20,111 nucleotides of DNA from an uncultured Porphyromonadaceae bacterium. GTDB lineage: Bacteria > Bacteroidota > Bacteroidia > Bacteroidales > Muribaculaceae. Location of the stretch: contig UQKE01000043.1 in NCBI GenBank assembly GCA_900541555.1, positions 1 through 20,111 on the forward strand, in the 5' to 3' direction. The notes beneath the pieces were generated by a model. That model was not told the DNA's origin and made no database searches. It saw nothing but the letters and a program-made list of their open reading frames with translations. Made by a program: the position numbers and the translations under genes. Every line of letters begins with the position of its first letter. The first letter of the stretch is position 1. Below, in pieces: positions 16,183 to 20,111 of the stretch.

Positions 16183-16237
16183 GAACTTGTTCAATTTGCT
16201 TTTCCGAGGCGCTGCCTGTATTATCCAAATATAGTGC

Positions 16238-16512
16238 TACCGGCAATATCTTCCACTTTCTCTATGTCGGCGGCGATAGGGGAAACGGCTCGGATTTTGG
16301 AGTTGCGGCGGTTCGTTACCGGAGAAAGATGATGCTAAAAATTTTTTCGAAATTAGTTTTCTAAATGCTAACGAGCAGATGCGTTTTGGCATTTATGCCA
16401 CGAAGCGGGCATAAAACGTTCAAAAATATGAAACAAATGTTTATAGAGATAGAAAAATGGTTTTCAGGCTTTTTGCACTTTTTAATGCCGAGTATGTCCT
16501 GATTGCAAATAA
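16238..16512. other. Intergenic region without a gene
   Basis: Only short stop-flanked frames occur here. The part to about 16315 is GC-richer and could be a decayed coding fragment: a minus-strand frame reads ADIEKVEDIAGSTIFG before a stop inside the repeat, but has no start. A perfect eight-base hairpin (TTTATGCC 16392-16399, GGCATAAA 16408-16415) without a T tract is the only other structure seen. Confidence 0.5.
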
Positions 16513-16558
16513 TATGATATTTATCATATAGTATTTTATTGCGGAGCATATATTTTTG
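16512..16558 (+). promoter_or_regulatory. Orphan Crp/Fnr-like site and -7 box
   Basis: Perfect palindrome ATATGATA-TT-TATCATAT (16512-16529), core TATGA-N6-TCATA, followed after 22 bases by TATTTTTG (16551-16558), a TAnnTTTG match with no TTTG at -33. The spacing and core repeat those upstream of the RND pump at 8811-8855. No Bacteroidales gene follows: the frame opening at 16560 closes after 14 codons, so the promoter appears cut from its gene by the join. Confidence 0.5.
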
Positions 16559-16586
16559 CATGAAGATGTCGATTGTGTCAGTTGCA
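16559..16586. other. Junction between Bacteroidales-type and Streptococcus-type DNA
   Basis: To the left lie a Bacteroidetes -7 box (to 16558), no ribosome-binding sequences and codon use rich in TCG, GAC and CGC. To the right a strong AAAGGAGG (16586-16593) opens AT-rich genes with Firmicute codon use. Nothing typical of integration (integrase, tRNA, direct repeats, IS end) is visible, which favours an assembly join, though transfer cannot be ruled out from sequence alone. Confidence 0.65.
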
Positions 16587-16603
16587 AAGGAGGAAACAAA
16601 ATA

Positions 16604-17137
16604 ATGTATTTATCAAAAAAAGATATTTCAGAATGGATCGCTAGCCTAAAAGCAGGTGACGAGGTTGCTGTCCAAATAACACGGATGGATGGTGTCATAG
16701 TTTCTAGTGAGCGTGGCATTGTCGACAAGTGGTTGGGAAAGAGACTTATAGTTGTTAACGGTAAGCGTTTTGTTCCTAGTACTGGTTTAAGACAAAGTAA
16801 CGCTTTTGTCCCTGGTCAAAAGACAATCGTGGAACAACTTTTTCCCTTGGATGCTTTGCTTTTGGATGAGGAAGAACTTTTCAAAAGAGACACTATTATT
16901 CAAAAGTTGAAAGAGTCTGCTGAAGGTCTAGAGCACGCGCAGACTTCTTCTTCATTAGTCGTTTCTAGGGTTCTTCGTAAGCTATCAGTCTTAGACGTTG
17001 GTGATGTATATGATCTAAATGAACTACGTTCCTCTAGTAACACAGAAGACTTAGAAGATAGTGCTTTATTGGACAGACGGAAACTCTCAGAGAAGAAACG
17101 TTGTCTAAAGACTCTGGACCGTATGCTTACCAATTAA
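16604..17137 (+). CDS. Hypothetical protein, Streptococcus-type, possibly cut short by an in-frame stop
   Basis: Soluble protein of 177 aa that I do not recognise as a named family. ATG at 16604 is chosen because AAAGGAGG lies ten bases before it; a TTG-initiated frame from 16556 crosses the junction and is unlikely. Residues 1-65 (IASLKAGDEVAVQITRMDGV, then IVDKWLGKRLIVVNGKRFVPSTG) look like a small beta-barrel, similar in style to short proteins of Gram-positive phages and integrative elements. The rest is charged and helical, with Ser-rich stretches. The TAA stop at 17135 is followed in the same frame by 32 more open codons, ending in a stop that overlaps the start of the next gene. Role unknown. 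Confidence 0.7.
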   Translation: MYLSKKDISEWIASLKAGDEVAVQITRMDGVIVSSERGIVDKWLGKRLIVVNGKRFVPSTGLRQSNAFVPGQKTIVEQLFPLDALLLDEEELFKRDTIIQKLKESAEGLEHAQTSSSLVVSRVLRKLSVLDVGDVYDLNELRSSSNTEDLEDSALLDRRKLSEKKRCLKTLDRMLTN

Positions 17138-17236
17138 AGTCAAGATAATACCTTGGGTGCTTTTAAGTTAATCTCTATTTTGGGAGAAGTAGCTTCTCAA
17201 TTTACTGATGCTGAAAATGAGGTAAGTGAATGTTAG
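17138..17236 (+). pseudogene. In-frame 3' extension of the preceding gene beyond its stop codon
   Basis: Directly after TAA 17135-17137 the same frame stays open for 32 codons (SQDNTLGAFKLISILGEVAS and onward to VSEC), then stops at TAG 17234-17236. That stop lies inside the next gene's first codons (ATGTTAG), a normal operon overlap. The simplest reading is that the original gene ended here and a CAA-to-TAA type change truncated it. Stop-codon readthrough or a sequencing error are alternatives. Confidence 0.5.
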
Positions 17237-17922
17237 GCTATGTCATTATGTTTGTAGTTATGTTTGCCATCAAGTGTGTAACTCTTACTTTTGTGAAGAA
17301 TAAAGAGTCTACAGTAGTCAGTACTTTTCTGAGTGGCACGAATCAGATTTTTCTTAATACGATTGTCTGGTTTCTACGACTAACAGCCATGTTCCAGTTT
17401 TATCTTTTGGTGGTGGACAATAATCTAACTGTTATCCCTATAATTGTTGGTTTTATTCTACCTAATGTCTTGTTGTGGTTTAAGGGAATCAAAGCTTCTT
17501 TATCGAATTTGCTAGTCCATTGGTTAAAATCAGTTATTGGTCATAAGTATAGAACATGCCCATTTTGTCATGAATCACATTTATTCTTTCGATACACAGA
17601 AGACCGCACAGCTACATATTACTATCTCTTGACTGAAGATGATAGTCTTGTGGCCATTGGAGATTTTGATAATAGTGACCATCCTGCACGTTTCTTTTTA
17701 AGTAACGACGAATCACATTTTGATGAGCTGGTTGATGCCATGCTACCTTATATGTTGCTTGGAATGGAAGAGGTGGTCTATGTAGGTGGGCGACAACAGC
17801 GATTGGCTAGAGAATTGTATTGTGTCGATTGTCAGGAACGAGTCAGTGAAGATAGTGGAGTACAATTTGGTGAAGTACTTTTAAGTGAGCATAGGCATGA
17901 AGATCATAAAGCTCTTGTTTAG
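17230..17922 (+). CDS. Membrane protein with split zinc ribbon, function unknown
   Basis: Protein of 230 aa not matched to a family I know. There are three hydrophobic segments (about 1-21, 40-62 and 66-86), then a soluble C-terminal domain. That domain is bracketed by two CxxC knuckles, CPFC (110-113) and CVDC (198-201), which together could bind one zinc with an 84-residue insert between them. The insert holds an acidic, aromatic-rich stretch (TYYYLLTEDDSLVAIGDFDN). A GAGG ribosome-binding match (17219-17222) lies seven bases before the ATG, and the start overlaps the extended frame of the previous gene, so the two probably form one operon and may act together. Confidence 0.75.
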   Translation: MLGYVIMFVVMFAIKCVTLTFVKNKESTVVSTFLSGTNQIFLNTIVWFLRLTAMFQFYLLVVDNNLTVIPIIVGFILPNVLLWFKGIKASLSNLLVHWLKSVIGHKYRTCPFCHESHLFFRYTEDRTATYYYLLTEDDSLVAIGDFDNSDHPARFFLSNDESHFDELVDAMLPYMLLGMEEVVYVGGRQQRLARELYCVDCQERVSEDSGVQFGEVLLSEHRHEDHKALV

Positions 17923-17954
17923 TTTTCGGTATTGAAGTTATTCTTGGATGTAGG

Positions 17955-17990
17955 AAAAGCAAACGCACTATTTTTAATTGGTGCTTTTTT
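17955..17990 (+). terminator. Possible weak terminator after the zinc-ribbon gene
   Basis: AAAAGCA (17955-17961) can pair with TGCTTTT (17982-17988), or GCAC (17965-17968) with GTGC (17981-17984). Six T residues follow at 17985-17990. The loop is long in the first form and the stem short in the second, so efficiency is doubtful. It lies 32 bases after the stop codon. Confidence 0.35.
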
Positions 17991-18127
17991 GTTGGTAATA
18001 AACTTTTAAAAGAAATAATTGGAATAATATAAATATAGTGATACTTAATATATCCATAAAGATATGTCATAATTCATTTTTTTCAAATTAATTTAGTAGC
18101 CCTTAGATCGGAATTTTTTGAAGTAGA

Positions 18128-18205
18128 GTCAGAAAATACTGTTAATGATAAATTAAGTACCGTTTCTGACAAGAACTCCTATTGTGTAGCAGTCTGACAT
18201 ATAAT
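18128..18205 (+). promoter_or_regulatory. Regulated promoter of the Streptococcus-type ABC exporter
   Basis: A perfect -10 box TATAAT (18200-18205) has no recognisable TTGACA at the right distance, suggesting an activator. Upstream, TACTGTTAAT (18137-18146) and TACCGTTTCT (18158-18167) are similar ten-mers exactly 21 bases apart, the spacing of LytTR-family response-regulator sites. The same stretch is framed by inverted arms GTCAGAAA (18128-18135) and TTTCTGAC (18163-18170), and TCTGACA recurs at 18193-18199. Which of these acts is undecided. The rest of 17923-18240 holds no gene. Confidence 0.4.
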
Positions 18206-18240
18206 GAGTTCGTAAACAAAATTAATAAATGGAGGCCCAT

Positions 18241-18900
18241 ATGTTTAAAGTAGAAGAGGTTAAGAAGTCCTTTAAAAATAAAGAAGTTTTAAAAGGTGTT
18301 TCTTTTTCTATCGGTGAGGGTGATAAAGTCGCCTTACTTGGAAATAATGGTGCAGGAAAGAGCACATTATTGAAAATTATTGCAGGACAGTTGGCTGCGA
18401 ACTCAGGTAAAATCAGTACTTCTCTAAATTACCAAACGGAAATCGGTATGATGCCGCAAGGTGATATCTTAATAGATGATTTGACGGTTTCTGATTTAGT
18501 TTATCTAAAAAGTAAGATGAACCAAATTGATAGTATTAATGTTGATGAATTCTTGGATATGGTGGAATTACGAGATTTTAAAAACCATTATGTTTCAGGA
18601 CTATCAGGTGGTCAAAAGAGACGACTTTCGTTATTGCTAACTATCTTAAATTCTCCTAAGCTGATTTTTTTAGATGAACCGACAACGGGAATGGATTTAG
18701 AATCTGTTGATAATTTTTGGAAACTTTTGGAGAAACAAAATTTTACTTCAGTTGTTGTAACACATGATTTTAATCAGATTGACCACTTTTTTACAAAAGT
18801 GTTGATTTTGAAAAATGGTCGTATTGCTGCTCATGAATCAGTTGAAGAAATTCATAAAGCTGGTAAGACAATCGAACAGTTTTATCGCGAGAAAGTATAA
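18241..18900 (+). CDS. ABC transporter ATP-binding protein, Streptococcus-type
   Basis: ATPase of 219 aa. A longer frame begins at ATG 18229, but GGAGG (18231-18235) lies five bases before ATG 18241, which decides the start. Motifs present are Walker A GNNGAGKST (34-42), Q-loop MMPQ (70-73), signature LSGGQ (121-125), Walker B LIFLDEP (141-147) and switch H175. It is compact, without C-terminal extension, as in ABC-2 exporters of bacteriocins, lantibiotics or their immunity systems. The permease follows 11 bases after the stop. Codon use and the strong ribosome-binding site differ sharply from the ATPases at 275 and 6533. Substrate unknown. Confidence 0.92.
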   Translation: MFKVEEVKKSFKNKEVLKGVSFSIGEGDKVALLGNNGAGKSTLLKIIAGQLAANSGKISTSLNYQTEIGMMPQGDILIDDLTVSDLVYLKSKMNQIDSINVDEFLDMVELRDFKNHYVSGLSGGQKRRLSLLLTILNSPKLIFLDEPTTGMDLESVDNFWKLLEKQNFTSVVVTHDFNQIDHFFTKVLILKNGRIAAHESVEEIHKAGKTIEQFYREKV

Positions 18901-18911
18901 ATGGAGAAATA

Positions 18912-19631
18912 ATGATGATTAATATGATTCAACTTAAACAAGTATTGAGAAATAAACGATTCTTGTTATTTACGATTTTTATCCCTGTAACATGGTACAT
19001 TTTCTTATACAACATTCAACAGGGAATTGTTCCTAATATTATGCTCGGCATCGCAGTATTTATCGGTATTATTGGTAATAGTCTAGCAACGTTTAGTAAA
19101 CGAATTTCCTCAAATATTGGTTTTTACTCTTTTGAATCAAAGTTCACAAAATATAGTGTAAAAAAGTACCTCTTAGATCAGACATTTGTTCAAATCATTC
19201 TTAATAGTCTTATTTTTATAGTTGTGCTTGGTATAGCAGTAGCATTTTTTAAATTTCCTATCACCGGAAATCTAGCTATTCAGTTTTTGTTGCTAACTAT
19301 GATGGGAATTTATTTTAGTATCATTGGCTTTGTCTTAGGTGTAAGATTAGATTCACAAATCCTTGATACTGTGAGCTTTCCGATTATTATTTTAGCATCA
19401 ATGACAATTATTCCTTTTGCTACCCTAGGAGCAAAAGAAGGATTTATGGGACTTGTAAGTAAACTACAAATGATTTTTCCGGGATATTATTATACAAATA
19501 TTATCAATTCAATTTCATCAGGAAAGGAAATCAATCTAACAGATTTTATTTTATTTGTAACAGTATTTATTTTGAATATTCTTCCATTATATTTCTTAGT
19601 TCCAAAGGTAAAATTTGTAAAAGCAAAATAA
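18912..19631 (+). CDS. ABC-2 type permease, Streptococcus-type
   Basis: Membrane protein of 239 aa with six predicted helices (about residues 16-34, 40-59, 95-115, 124-145, 155-175 and 210-232) and a short cytoplasmic N-terminus (MIQLKQVLRNKRFL). This is the common six-helix ABC-2 permease plan, which works with the ATPase just upstream to export a small molecule or peptide, or to give immunity to one. ATGs at 18912 and 18915 are both in reach of the GGAG at 18903-18906. No precursor peptide gene, modification enzyme or protease is seen next to it, so bacteriocin export is only a possibility. Transcription should end at the terminator 41 bases downstream. Confidence 0.88.
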   Translation: MMINMIQLKQVLRNKRFLLFTIFIPVTWYIFLYNIQQGIVPNIMLGIAVFIGIIGNSLATFSKRISSNIGFYSFESKFTKYSVKKYLLDQTFVQIILNSLIFIVVLGIAVAFFKFPITGNLAIQFLLLTMMGIYFSIIGFVLGVRLDSQILDTVSFPIIILASMTIIPFATLGAKEGFMGLVSKLQMIFPGYYYTNIINSISSGKEINLTDFILFVTVFILNILPLYFLVPKVKFVKAK

Positions 19632-19672
19632 TTATTGATGAACTAATATAAGATTATTCTCAGGCTTAAGAT

Positions 19673-19706
19673 AAAGTCCCTTGAAGTACAACTTCAAGGG
19701 ACTTTT
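19673..19706 (+). terminator. Strong intrinsic terminator after the ABC exporter
   Basis: Perfect 15-base stem: AAAGTCCCTTGAAGT (19673-19687), loop ACA, ACTTCAAGGGACTTT (19691-19705), with four T residues closing the right side. The A/T flanks make it work in both directions, a layout common in streptococci. Confidence 0.9.
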
Positions 19707-20062
19707 CCTGTTAAAAGACATATCAATGGGTTTATCCACTGTGGATGTGGGAGAGCAGTACTTTTCTCTTCTATAGCTTGATTAATAGTTAACATTCACA
19801 TTGTGGATTTAAAACTCATTACAACCATAAGAAGCCTTAAGAAGTTCTTCGTGAACGTTCAAAGTTCTTGCATAAGAGAATTAACCAATATTTAGAAGAG
19901 ATTTCAGGCAACACCATATTTTTAAGAAAAGACATTGCTACAAGCTATATACCAAAAAAGTATAATTTAAATACAGACATGAAGGCATAAGGTTATTACC
20001 ATATGGAGTTATAAGCAGTAACGACTAAATTCGTAGTTAATTGAAGAAAATTTTATCGCCCT
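19707..20062. other. Non-coding stretch with possible gene relics
   Basis: No intact gene is seen. From 19841 to 19990 a plus-strand frame is open for 49 codons and reads plausibly as protein (EVLRERSKFLHKRINQYLEE), but it has no start at its head and a stop immediately upstream at 19838. The same frame is also readable upstream of that stop (from 19793). This may be the remains of a decayed gene; I cannot name the family. Confidence 0.35.
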
Positions 20063-20111
20063 ATTGTAAAATGAAGTGCAACACAAAAGACATGTTCATC
20101 TGATATACTAG
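20063..20111 (+). mobile_element. Possible edge of an IS30-like element at the window end
   Basis: The string ATGAAGTGCAACAC (20071-20084) followed by AAAAGACATG resembles, from memory, the terminal region of IS30-family elements in streptococci. No transposase is present because the window ends here, so the assignment is weak and needs the adjoining sequence. Confidence 0.2.

Larger units (their letters stand above)
16078..16237. repeat. 74-bp tandem repeat with hairpin, two copies plus a 12-base remnant
   Basis: Units 16078-16151 and 16152-16225 differ at only two positions (16119/16193 and 16139/16213). A third copy stops after 12 bases (16226-16237). Each unit contains GGAAAAGCAAA and TTTGCTTTTCC arms (16098-16108 and 16121-16131 in unit 1), and between them GAAC-TT-GTTC, so it can fold into an almost continuous 15-bp hairpin. 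Each unit also carries a leftward promoter. It is not a CRISPR array, since there are no variable spacers. Confidence 0.9.

Noticed and set aside
16078..16237. Tandem repeats considered as a CRISPR array
   Set aside because: The 74-bp units are directly adjacent with no unique spacers and there are no cas genes.
16238..16330. Minus-strand frame reading ADIEKVEDIAGSTIFG before a stop
   Set aside because: Only about 37 codons, closed by a stop upstream and lacking a start; it may be a relic but cannot be supported as a gene.
16556..16603. TTG-initiated N-terminal extension of the 177-aa protein (HEDVDCVSCKGGNKI)
   Set aside because: It spans the junction between the two DNAs and bypasses the strong AAAGGAGG site that serves ATG 16604.
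19841..19990. 49-codon open frame downstream of the exporter terminator
   Set aside because: It has no start codon near its head and a stop directly before it. It is recorded only as a possible relic and no family could be recognised.

Overview
The window reads as two DNAs of different origin joined end to end. Positions 1 to about 16,560 are Bacteroidales DNA, probably a gut lineage near Muribaculaceae (the family is inference). The promoters fit the Bacteroidetes form TTTG-N19/21-TAnnTTTG, genes lack clear Shine-Dalgarno sequences, and the products (SusC/TonB-receptor-like barrel, HAE1 RND pump, LpxA, GYF_2 protein) are Gram-negative. From about 16,590 to 20,111 the DNA is AT-rich, has strong GGAGG-type ribosome binding sites, a TATAAT -10 box and long perfect-stem terminators, and looks like a Streptococcus-type Firmicute. 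No integrase, tRNA, att site or IS is visible at the join, so an assembly chimera is the leading explanation; real transfer is not excluded.

Left part. (a) 275-5575 is one operon: an ABC ATPase, two paralogous permeases, a YtrA-type GntR regulator and an outer-membrane beta-barrel receptor-like protein. It is driven by a promoter at 190-222, with a long palindrome over the expected transcription start that is a good candidate operator for the regulator. A divergent promoter at 78-108 serves a gene off the left edge. (b) 5639-8730 has its own promoter and encodes a secreted or periplasmic TraB/GumN protein followed by a NatAB-like ABC-2 exporter. (c) 8928-14702 is a complete tripartite RND pump (membrane fusion lipoprotein, HAE1 transporter, outer-membrane factor), followed after 27 bases by a divergent LpxA-like acyltransferase; its upstream region holds two different palindromes around the -7 box. 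(d) A hairpin terminator separates this from a convergent GYF_2 membrane protein. That gene is preceded by a 74-bp tandem repeat in which each unit carries a complete promoter and a hairpin. (e) 16,240-16,560 has no gene but ends in an orphan promoter whose palindrome nearly matches one upstream of the RND pump.

Right part. Two overlapping genes of unknown function come first: a small soluble protein with an in-frame stop before 32 further open codons, and a membrane protein with a split zinc ribbon. A 318-base spacer with LytTR-like direct repeats follows, then a two-gene ABC exporter (ATPase plus ABC-2 permease) closed by a 15-bp-stem terminator. The last 400 bases hold no intact gene, only possible relics.

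Common themes are envelope export and self-protection on the left (three export systems, one outer-membrane receptor, one lipid A enzyme) and a possible peptide or self-immunity exporter on the right. The most unusual material is in the promoters and in the unexplained gene pair at 16,604-17,922.
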